The notes under the pieces were generated by a model. That model was not told the DNA's origin and searched no databases. It saw nothing but the letters and a program-made list of their open reading frames with translations. DNA of 5,903 bases from Thermoflexales bacterium (GTDB lineage Bacteria > Chloroflexota > Anaerolineae > Fen-1058), in contig JADGQE010000265.1 of assembly GCA_017882055.1 (NCBI GenBank), positions 1 through 5,903 of the forward strand. The letters are read 5' to 3'. Position numbers and translations under genes: made by a program. Of the stretch, positions 1-5,103 are shown one piece after another (the stretch's first letter is position 1; every line of letters begins with the position of its first letter).

Positions 1-76
1 ACCCTTTGCCTGCCATGTTGAGGGCAAGGTTTTCACCCATCAATCCCACACCTATGAGTCCTATTTGAGAGGGCAT
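1..76 (-). CDS. gnd: 6-phosphogluconate dehydrogenase, N-terminal end only (cut by window edge)
   Basis: Reading the minus strand from the ATG at 76-74 gives 25 codons before the left edge. The peptide begins MPSQIGLIGVGLMGENLALN and continues MAGKG. This is the N-terminal Rossmann fingerprint of 6-phosphogluconate dehydrogenase: a GxGxMG dinucleotide-binding loop at about residues 8-14, followed by the family's typical NLALN helix. The family oxidatively decarboxylates 6-phosphogluconate to ribulose 5-phosphate with NAD(P)+ in the cytoplasm. The more distant relatives, beta-hydroxyacid dehydrogenases such as GarR or MmsB, share the loop but usually lack the following N-L-A-L-N. The neighbouring divergent gluconokinase makes exactly this enzyme's substrate, which supports the call. 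Only a weak GGA-type ribosome binding site is visible upstream of the start. More than 90% of the gene lies outside the window, so completeness and cofactor preference cannot be judged. Confidence 0.85.
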   Translation of the reverse strand, partial: MPSQIGLIGVGLMGENLALNMAGKG

Positions 77-272
77 ACCAGTTATTTCCGATCGATTAAG
101 TAATTCGCAGTGGCCGATCTGCTCTTTTTGCGGTGCCAGTTGAAGCAATCATAAGTCGAGTGCAGATTCACTATCGCAGTCAACGATTGCTGTAGATGAC
201 GAGCCAAGCAATACGTGGTCATCCGGCTGGCAAGAGGGTGCGTTGAAGGCACTCCAGCAGATCGACGAATAG

Positions 273-296
273 CTGATTCCAAAGTAACGGAATCAG
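273..296. repeat. 8-bp perfect inverted repeat with 8-base spacer
   Basis: CTGATTCC at 273-280 and GGAATCAG at 289-296 are exact reverse complements separated by AAAGTAAC. No T-run follows on either strand, so it does not look like an intrinsic terminator. It lies in the middle of the gnd/gntK divergent region. It could be a dimeric regulator site with two half-sites about 1.5 helical turns apart (centre to centre 16 bp), or a chance hairpin. Confidence 0.5.
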
Positions 297-375
297 TATC
301 GCCACATGCGAACTCTTGCTCGATGCGAGAGCGCGAGCAGGCGGGTCAGGTTAGACTTACACCAATCGATCGCTA

Positions 376-389
376 AGATAGCGCTATCT
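376..389. promoter_or_regulatory. Perfect 14-bp palindrome, probable LacI-family operator for gntK
   Basis: AGATAGCGCTATCT is an exact palindrome centred on a CG step. It lies 16 bases upstream of the gntK start codon. Its inner 12 bases fit the general LacI/GalR-family operator pattern G-W-N-A-N-C-G-N-T-N-W-C, in which the central CG is typical of these repressors. Gluconate genes in proteobacteria are commonly controlled by LacI-family GntR/GntH-type repressors, so a site between promoter and start of gntK would suit repression relieved by gluconate or 6-phosphogluconate. No regulator gene is present in the window, so the cognate protein is inferred only. Confidence 0.55.
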
Positions 390-405
390 ATTTTGAGAAC
401 CCTCA

Positions 406-975
406 ATGATTCAGGTTCAGACATCCGTGCCATCCCCATCATCCGATCATCGTCGGGAGGGTCTGTGGATCATCGTCATGGGGGTCGCAGGGTGCGGCAA
501 GTCCACACTCGCCCAGCACGTGGCCGACGCACTGAAACTGACTTTCATCGAAGGTGATCAGTTTCATCCGCCAGAAAACATCCAAAAAATGAGCCAGGGA
601 ATAGCCCTGGACGACGCGGACCGGGAAGGGTGGCTGGATCGTCTCGGTGTTGAATTGCTAAGTTATCCCGGTGGGGCGGTTCTGGCGTGTTCTGCGCTCA
701 AGCGTGCCTATCGGGCGCGCCTTCGCCAAGCGGTTCAGCAGTTAAGCTTCGTGCATCTCAGCGTCACGCAGGAACTCGCGAATGCGCGGGTACAAGCTCG
801 AGTCGGGGGGCATCCATTCCCCAGTAGCCTGGTTGCAAGCCAATTTGCGACCCTGGAGGATCCTCGCGGCGAGGAGCGTGTACTTCAGTTGGATGGTGCG
901 ATAGCGCCGTCCGTGTTGTGCGCCAAGACCATCAAGTGGATTGATGCCCAGGGATTTCAGTCAAACGCCAAATAG
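406..975 (+). CDS. gntK: Gluconokinase
   Basis: This 189-residue protein is an ATP-dependent gluconokinase of the P-loop (thermoresistant GntK/IdnK) family, which converts D-gluconate to 6-phosphogluconate in the cytoplasm. Visible motifs, in order, are a Walker A loop GVAGCGKST at residues 26-34, the family segment GDQFHPPENIQKMSQG at 50-65 followed by L-x-D-x-D-R-x-x-W-L, CSALKRAYR at 95-103 with conserved arginines, and SQFATLEDP at 145-153. Family members are usually 165-180 residues, and the extra length is about 20 residues before the first beta strand. The start at 406 has only a weak GAGA upstream. An internal ATG at 478 would begin at the M of VMGVAG and remove most of that beta strand, so 406 is preferred. 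A LacI-type palindrome lies just upstream. The usual H-F-M-P ahead of the SQF motif reads HPFP (136-139) here. Divergent gnd uses the product of this enzyme. Confidence 0.93.
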   Translation: MIQVQTSVPSPSSDHRREGLWIIVMGVAGCGKSTLAQHVADALKLTFIEGDQFHPPENIQKMSQGIALDDADREGWLDRLGVELLSYPGGAVLACSALKRAYRARLRQAVQQLSFVHLSVTQELANARVQARVGGHPFPSSLVASQFATLEDPRGEERVLQLDGAIAPSVLCAKTIKWIDAQGFQSNAK

Positions 976-1346
976 AGGATCGGAGAAATTGATGAAATTG
1001 AACATGCTCGCCTTGGAGCACATGGTGGAGAAGTTGATTGCGCTGGCCTTGACGGCAATAGTGATCCGGATGATCTCTTGGCGCAACTTTAGATCATGCG
1101 CGATCTCGCCCCACGCCCCTTGAGTCTTGAGTAATTCGATCTCCGCGCCGTCGGCGGCGAAGGCGCGAACGACACGAAGATCCTGACTGTTGTAGTAGAT
1201 GCGCAGTTCCTGTCAGAGAAACGCCGCAGTGCTGGCCAGTACGGCGTTGGTGTACCGGCGTGGCTTAAATGACTCAGACTTGTTGGGGTTTGCCCGTAAT
1301 AAAGTACGCAAAATTTCTTGCAGCCGAATCTTTTTCAAACAAACCG
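976..1346. other. Gap between gntK and dgoK holding transposase debris
   Basis: These 371 bases have no intact gene. The central part, about 1066-1272, is described separately as a decayed transposase fragment on the minus strand. The plus-strand frame overlapping the gntK stop and running to 1123 has no motif and appears to be the shadow of that fragment. No terminator hairpin is visible after gntK. The stretch 1273-1346 is AT-richer and should contain the dgoK promoter, but I could not identify a convincing -35/-10 pair or any operator-like palindrome. Confidence 0.55.
1066..1272 (-). pseudogene. Relic of a Mu-type transposase/integrase C-terminal domain
   Basis: One minus-strand frame reads FKPRRYTNAVLASTAAFL, then a TGA stop at 1215-1213, then continues in the same frame QELRIYYNSQDLRVVRAFA, ADGAEIELLKTQGAW and GEIAHDLKLRQEIIR. 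The arrangement resembles the C-terminal beta-barrel of Mu/TniA-like DDE transposases and integrases: a basic R-x-Y strand, then a strand of the type V-x-Y-x-x-x-D-L-R-x-V, then a D-G turn, a conserved W and a final basic helix. No catalytic DDE core is present, there is no start codon, and the upstream side becomes dgoK, so this is at most a fragment. The frame stays open to 963-961 inside the end of gntK, but that tail looks non-homologous. Edges are approximate and no terminal inverted repeats were found. The assignment is by pattern only; a non-transposase origin is possible. Confidence 0.5.
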
Positions 1347-2402
1347 ATGAATCAGGCACAGAGTCAAACACAGCTAATCGCACTCGACTGGGGCACCTCG
1401 TCGTTGCGGGCTTATCGCCTCGGTGCTGCCGGTCGGGTATTAGAGTTGCGCTCGTTGCCGTGGGGCGTGATGAAGCTGCCGGAGGTCGTGCTACCCGAAA
1501 ATTCCGGCGTCGATGTAAAAGCGAGCTTTGAGTTTGCTTTTGAAGAGGCTTGCGGCGACTGGATCCGTGCCGCACCGCACGCCCCTGTGATCGCGGCCGG
1601 GATGGTCGGCAGCCGCCAGGGCTGGCGCGAAGCGCCCTATCTGTCGTTACCGATTGCGGTCGATCGAATCGGAAGCACGCTGAGCACAGTGCATACCCGA
1701 AACGGCCAGATCGTACATATCGTCCCCGGCCTGATCGAGAACTCGGCACTGCCAAATGTCATGCGTGGCGAAGAAACCCAGGTGATCGGCGCGCTCAGCA
1801 TGCTCGATTTCGGTAAAACTCCGTCCCACGCAGAACAACAAAATGAGCAGGACGAAATCCTGATCGGCTTGCCTGGCAGTCATTCCAAATGGGTACAGGT
1901 ACGAATACAGCATCGTGAAGGACAAAGTCACATCGAGCATTTCCACACATTCATGACGGGCGAGGTCTACGCAGCGCTATGCGAGCACACCATTTTGGGA
2001 CGCGGCATGCAAACCAGCGATGTCAACGGTGACTATCATGCTGCGTTCGATCGCGGCGTCCTGGTACCGCAAACCCCGGCCGGACGTGCCGGGGTCCTGT
2101 CGACCATCTTCAGCACACGCACACTGGGCCTGACTGGCGTACTGGATGGCGCGGGCCAGCGTGAATATCTTTCAGGGCTGCTAATCGGCCATGAAGTAGC
2201 GGCATTGCAAGCCTTACTGGCGGAACAACGTCATCAGCCTGCGCGCGTCATACTGATCGGTAATGCAGCATTGTGTGTTCGTTACACGCGTGCCCTCAGA
2301 GCATATGGCCTTGATCAGATCGAAGTAGCGGGGCAAGCGACCGAACGCGGCTTATGGCAACTGGCAATGGCTGCCGGTCTGCTGAGTTACTTACAACCAT
2401 AA
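1347..2402 (+). CDS. dgoK: 2-dehydro-3-deoxygalactonokinase
   Basis: DgoK phosphorylates 2-dehydro-3-deoxy-D-galactonate to its 6-phosphate with ATP, the second step of D-galactonate breakdown (De Ley-Doudoroff route). The 351-residue product shows the family signatures: N-terminal phosphate loop LDWGTSSLRAY at 13-23, GMVGSRQGW at 85-93, VMRGEETQ at 138-145, LPGSHSKWV at 175-183, FMTGE at 202-206 and EYLSGLLIGHE at 273-283. It is longer than the E. coli protein (about 290 residues). The extra length includes a charged stretch at about 155-170 and a longer middle section, as I recall for betaproteobacterial versions. The frame is open from 1269, but the ATG at 1347 puts the phosphate loop at the normal distance from the N-terminus, and the 26 residues upstream look non-homologous. 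No Shine-Dalgarno sequence precedes 1347. It is the first gene of the dgoK-dgoA-dgoD series, with 12 bases before dgoA. Confidence 0.93.
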   Translation: MNQAQSQTQLIALDWGTSSLRAYRLGAAGRVLELRSLPWGVMKLPEVVLPENSGVDVKASFEFAFEEACGDWIRAAPHAPVIAAGMVGSRQGWREAPYLSLPIAVDRIGSTLSTVHTRNGQIVHIVPGLIENSALPNVMRGEETQVIGALSMLDFGKTPSHAEQQNEQDEILIGLPGSHSKWVQVRIQHREGQSHIEHFHTFMTGEVYAALCEHTILGRGMQTSDVNGDYHAAFDRGVLVPQTPAGRAGVLSTIFSTRTLGLTGVLDGAGQREYLSGLLIGHEVAALQALLAEQRHQPARVILIGNAALCVRYTRALRAYGLDQIEVAGQATERGLWQLAMAAGLLSYLQP

Positions 2403-2414
2403 CTGGATCATCAC

Positions 2415-3050
2415 ATGCTCAAAAACGCAATGCAACACTGTGGGCTGATCGCCATTCTGAGGGGGATTCGGCCGGATGAAGTCGCGGCCATTGGCCTAGC
2501 GCTGTATAAGGCCGGATTCAGAGTGATCGAAGTGCCTTTGAACTCCCCGCAACCATTTGAAAGCATACGTATATTGCGGGCGACGCTGGCCGCAGACTGT
2601 GTGGTCGGTGCCGGCACCGTACTGTCAACACCACAAGTTGCAGAAGTAAAAAATGCAGGAGGCGAAATCATCGTGATGCCGCACAGCGACGTCAAAGTGA
2701 TCGGTGCTGCCAAACAGGCTGCAATGGCCTGCGCTCCCGGCGTGGCCACCCTGACCGAAGCATTTGCCGCGCTGGCCGCAGGCGCTGATGTACTGAAAAT
2801 GTTTCCTGCCGAGCAACTCAGTCCAATCGTGGTCAAAGCATGGCGCGCGGTCATTCCGAGTGACGTTGCATTGATTCCGGTGGGCGGAATCACACCAGCA
2901 AATATGGCGCCTTTTGTCGCTGCTGGTGCATCCGGCTTTGGTTTGGGCTCAGCGCTCTATAAGCCAGGTCTAAGCGCAATGCTGGTCGGCCAGAATGCCG
3001 ACGAATTCATCGCCGCATGGCGCTCCACGCAACAGCAGAAATTAATCTGA
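2415..3050 (+). CDS. dgoA: 2-dehydro-3-deoxy-6-phosphogalactonate aldolase
   Basis: DgoA is a class I (Schiff-base) aldolase that cleaves 2-dehydro-3-deoxy-6-phosphogalactonate to pyruvate and D-glyceraldehyde 3-phosphate. The 211 residues cover the whole KDPG/KDPGal aldolase (beta/alpha)8 barrel. Key residues are Arg16 in LIAILRG, the catalytic Glu39 in VIEVPLNSPQ (35-46), GAGTVL at 65-70 and the Schiff-base Lys128 in DVLKMFPAEQ. The phosphate-binding loop VGGITPANM is at 156-164, with GLGSALY at 176-182. The PLNSP motif and the LKMFP context match the galactonate-specific branch (E. coli DgoA) better than gluconate-type Eda, which fits the flanking dgoK and dgoD. The start at 2415 has a weak GGA 7 bases upstream. 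An ATG five codons later would also leave a complete enzyme. The gene follows dgoK by 12 bases, so translational coupling or one transcript is likely. Confidence 0.94.
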   Translation: MLKNAMQHCGLIAILRGIRPDEVAAIGLALYKAGFRVIEVPLNSPQPFESIRILRATLAADCVVGAGTVLSTPQVAEVKNAGGEIIVMPHSDVKVIGAAKQAAMACAPGVATLTEAFAALAAGADVLKMFPAEQLSPIVVKAWRAVIPSDVALIPVGGITPANMAPFVAAGASGFGLGSALYKPGLSAMLVGQNADEFIAAWRSTQQQKLI

Positions 3051-3090
3051 TTCAAACAAAATTAGCGTGGCTATTAGCAGACGCATTCAT

Positions 3091-3107
3091 CAAGGAGAAA
3101 GCGAGCA
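3091..3107 (+). promoter_or_regulatory. Strong ribosome binding site of dgoD
   Basis: AAGGAG at 3092-3097 lies 10 bases before the dgoD ATG. It is the only near-consensus Shine-Dalgarno sequence in the window and contrasts with the weak or absent sites before dgoK and dgoA. It fixes the dgoD start and suggests the dehydratase is made in larger amounts than the other two enzymes. Confidence 0.75.
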
Positions 3108-4256
3108 ATGAAAATCACCAAACTTACCACTTACATCGTGCCCCCGCGCTGGTGTTTTCTGAAAATTGAAACCGATGAAGGTGTGGTCGGCTGGGGCGAG
3201 CCGGTAGTTGAAGGCCGGGCGCACAGCGTTGCGGCTGCCGTTGAAGAGTTATCCGACTATCTAATCGGCAAGGACCCGCGCAATATCGAAGATCACTGGA
3301 CCGTGTTGTATCGCGGAGGCTTTTATCGCGGCGGCGCAATCCACATGAGCGCGCTTGCCGGTATCGATCAGGCGCTATGGGATATCAAAGGCAAAGCACT
3401 CGGAGTCTCGGTGAGCCAGCTGTTGGGCGGCCCGGTGCGCAACAGTATCCGCGTCTACTCCTGGATTGGCGGCGACCGCCCGGCCGATGCCGCAGCAGCC
3501 GCCAAAGATGCTGTGGCGCGCGGGTTTACTGCGGTCAAGATGAACGGAACAGAAGAATTACAGTTCGTCGATTCGTATGAAAAAGTTGAAGCGGCCTTGG
3601 CCAATGTGGCGGCGGTGCGCGACGCAGTCGGTCCCCACGTCGGCATCGGCGTCGACTTTCACGGTCGGGTCCATAAGCCGATGGCCAAAGTCCTGATCAA
3701 GGAGCTGGATCAATACAAGCTGATGTTCATCGAAGAGCCAGTACTCAGCGAAAACTACGAGGCACTAAAGGAACTGGCGCCGTTGACCAACACCCCAATC
3801 GCTCTCGGTGAGCGACTCTATTCGCGCTGGGATTTCAAACGAATTCTCAGCGAAGGCTATGTCGACATCATCCAGCCGGATGTCTCGCACGCCGGCGGCA
3901 TCACGGAAACCCGCAAGATCGCCACCATGGCCGAAGCCTACGACGTCGCCGTTGCGCTGCACTGCCCGCTCGGCCCGATAGCGCTGGCCGCTTGTCTGCA
4001 AGTCGATGCCGTGTCGTACAACGCCTTCATCCAAGAGCAAAGCCTGGGCATCCACTACAACCAAAGCAATGACTTGCTGGACTATCTGACACAGCCGGAA
4101 GTCTTTGCCTACGACAAAGGCTATGTGACGATTCCGCAAGGTCCTGGATTGGGGATTGAAATCAATGAAGAGTACGTCAAGGAGCGCGCCGCTATCGGCC
4201 ACCGCTGGCGCAACCCAATCTGGCGCCACAAGGATGGCAGCTTCGCCGAATGGTAG
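3108..4256 (+). CDS. dgoD: D-galactonate dehydratase
   Basis: DgoD is an enolase-superfamily (mandelate racemase subgroup) Mg2+-dependent dehydratase converting D-galactonate to 2-dehydro-3-deoxy-D-galactonate. At 382 residues it has the same length as E. coli DgoD and appears colinear with it. All the expected active-site positions are present: the Mg2+ ligands Asp183 (VDFHG), Glu209 (FIEEP) and Glu235 (ALGERL), with His185 and His285 (LHCPLGP) as acid/base residues and Glu310 (IQEQS). Other signatures are the N-terminal capping-domain segment ETDEGVVGWGEPVVEGRA (21-38), GIDQALWDIKGK (85-96), QPDVSHAGGITE (256-267) and the C-terminal WRNPIWRH-DGS-AEW. Paired His185/His285 are the hallmark of galactonate dehydratases as opposed to other sugar-acid dehydratases. 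It lies 57 bases after dgoA and has a strong ribosome binding site. Its stop faces the stop of a minus-strand ABC permease gene 21 bases away. Confidence 0.96.
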   Translation: MKITKLTTYIVPPRWCFLKIETDEGVVGWGEPVVEGRAHSVAAAVEELSDYLIGKDPRNIEDHWTVLYRGGFYRGGAIHMSALAGIDQALWDIKGKALGVSVSQLLGGPVRNSIRVYSWIGGDRPADAAAAAKDAVARGFTAVKMNGTEELQFVDSYEKVEAALANVAAVRDAVGPHVGIGVDFHGRVHKPMAKVLIKELDQYKLMFIEEPVLSENYEALKELAPLTNTPIALGERLYSRWDFKRILSEGYVDIIQPDVSHAGGITETRKIATMAEAYDVAVALHCPLGPIALAACLQVDAVSYNAFIQEQSLGIHYNQSNDLLDYLTQPEVFAYDKGYVTIPQGPGLGIEINEEYVKERAAIGHRWRNPIWRHKDGSFAEW

Positions 4257-4277
4257 AAATACCATTGCGGGGGCGAA

Positions 4278-5093
4278 TTACCCTTTGACAGCGCCCATCG
4301 TCAGACCCTTGGCCACGTATTTCTGGAAAATCATCGTCAGAACGATCGCCGGCGCCATGATGGCCACGGCGGCAGCCATCACGCCACCCCAGTCGACTTC
4401 GGCATAGGACAGGAAGTTGTAGACGGCGATCGGCAGGGTTTTGGTCCGCTCCATACTGAGCACTTGTGAGAACATGAAGTTGTTCCAGGAAAAGATGAAC
4501 GACAGCGTTGTGGCGGTGATGATGCCAGGGCCCGACAGGGGCAGGATTATCTTCAGAAACGCCATCTGTCGCGTGGCACCGTCGACCATGGCCGATTCTT
4601 CGAGCTCGCGCGGAATCGTGCTGAAATAGGTCGACATGATCCAGACCACGATCGGCAGCGCGATCAGCATGTGCGAGAGGATCAGCGCGACATAGCTATC
4701 CATCAGGCCGAGCCGCGAGAAAATGATGTACCAGGGCATCAGGAAGGAAATGCCGGGCATCAGGCGCGCCAGCAGGATGAATAAGGCGAGCTTTTTCTGC
4801 GCGTAGCGCGAAATCGAGTAGGCCGCCGGCAGTCCAAGCAGTAGCGACAGGCCGACCGCCGCCGTGCCGACGATGGTCGAGTTCAAGAAATATTTCAGGA
4901 AGTCCTGTTCCTCGAAGACCTTGCGGTAATTCTGTAGCGTTGGTTCAAAGAGCAGCTTGGGCGGCCAGGCGATGATGTCGACCTGTGTCTTGAACGACGA
5001 GGTCAGCATCCACAGGAATGGGAACAGCACGACCAGCGCAATGATCAGGACCAGCAGGTAGAACAGGATGGCGGTAACGATTTTGTTTTTCAT
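4278..5093 (-). CDS. Sugar ABC transporter permease, MalG/UgpE-type (CUT1)
   Basis: This 271-residue integral inner-membrane protein is the second permease of a CUT1-family importer. It has about six hydrophobic segments, at roughly 7-29, 70-93, 103-125, 132-154, 186-207 and 237-258. The cytoplasmic EAA loop that docks the ATPase is visible at about 163-190 (ELEESAMVDGA followed by LPLSGPG). The C-terminus YVAKGLTMGAVKG is characteristic of MalG-like subunits. The length is normal. The start ATG is 10 bases past the stop of the upstream permease gene with a weak GAAG site, so the pair is surely one operon transcribed leftwards and the proteins form a heterodimer. Substrate cannot be deduced; the dgo genes next door make a sugar, galactoside or sugar acid plausible, but the opposite orientation weakens the link. 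The binding protein and ATPase are not in the window. Confidence 0.93.
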   Translation of the reverse strand: MKNKIVTAILFYLLVLIIALVVLFPFLWMLTSSFKTQVDIIAWPPKLLFEPTLQNYRKVFEEQDFLKYFLNSTIVGTAAVGLSLLLGLPAAYSISRYAQKKLALFILLARLMPGISFLMPWYIIFSRLGLMDSYVALILSHMLIALPIVVWIMSTYFSTIPRELEESAMVDGATRQMAFLKIILPLSGPGIITATTLSFIFSWNNFMFSQVLSMERTKTLPIAVYNFLSYAEVDWGGVMAAAVAIMAPAIVLTMIFQKYVAKGLTMGAVKG

Positions 5094-5103
5094 GCCAACT
5101 TCT

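Larger units (their letters stand above)
77..405. promoter_or_regulatory. Divergent gnd/gntK intergenic region
   Basis: These roughly 330 bases separate the divergently transcribed gnd (minus) and gntK (plus) and must hold both promoters. I see no convincing protein-coding gene in it. The longest frame, about 66 codons on the minus strand, has no recognisable motif. Two symmetric elements stand out: an 8-bp inverted repeat at 273-296 and a perfect 14-bp palindrome at 376-389, both listed separately. A possible gntK -10 element, TAAGAT at 374-379 (4 of 6 consensus bases), overlaps the palindrome, but no good -35 sits 16-18 bases upstream. No clear sigma-70 promoter is recognisable for gnd. Confidence 0.6.

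Noticed and set aside
2..103. Plus-strand open frame of 33 codons ending in TAA at 101-103
   Set aside because: It overlaps the opposite strand of the clear gnd N-terminus, which explains the openness.
82..282. Minus-strand 66-codon open frame in the gnd/gntK spacer
   Set aside because: No recognisable motif and no ribosome binding site of note. It lies where gnd regulatory sequence is expected, so it is most likely a chance frame.
1280..1305. Possible dgoK promoter, TTGTTG with TAAAGT
   Set aside because: The spacer is only 14 bases and both boxes match the sigma-70 consensus poorly.
1213..1755. Long minus-strand open frame (180 codons)
   Set aside because: Most of it is antisense to dgoK with arginine- and serine-rich low-complexity translation. 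Only its last part, beyond dgoK, has any sense, as part of the transposase relic.
2411..2893. Minus-strand 160-codon open frame antisense to dgoA
   Set aside because: Rich in alanine, serine and threonine without motifs. dgoA on the plus strand accounts for the region.
3061..3078. Direct repeat ATTAGC (3061-3066 and 3073-3078) and small TAGC-GTG-GCTA symmetry between dgoA and dgoD
   Set aside because: It loosely recalls the gntK palindrome core (TAGCGCTA) but the spacing differs and the repeats are too short to distinguish from chance.
3765..4265. Minus-strand 166-codon open frame antisense to dgoD
   Set aside because: dgoD is unmistakable on the other strand with all catalytic residues. 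The antisense frame shows no domain and is a GC-bias shadow.
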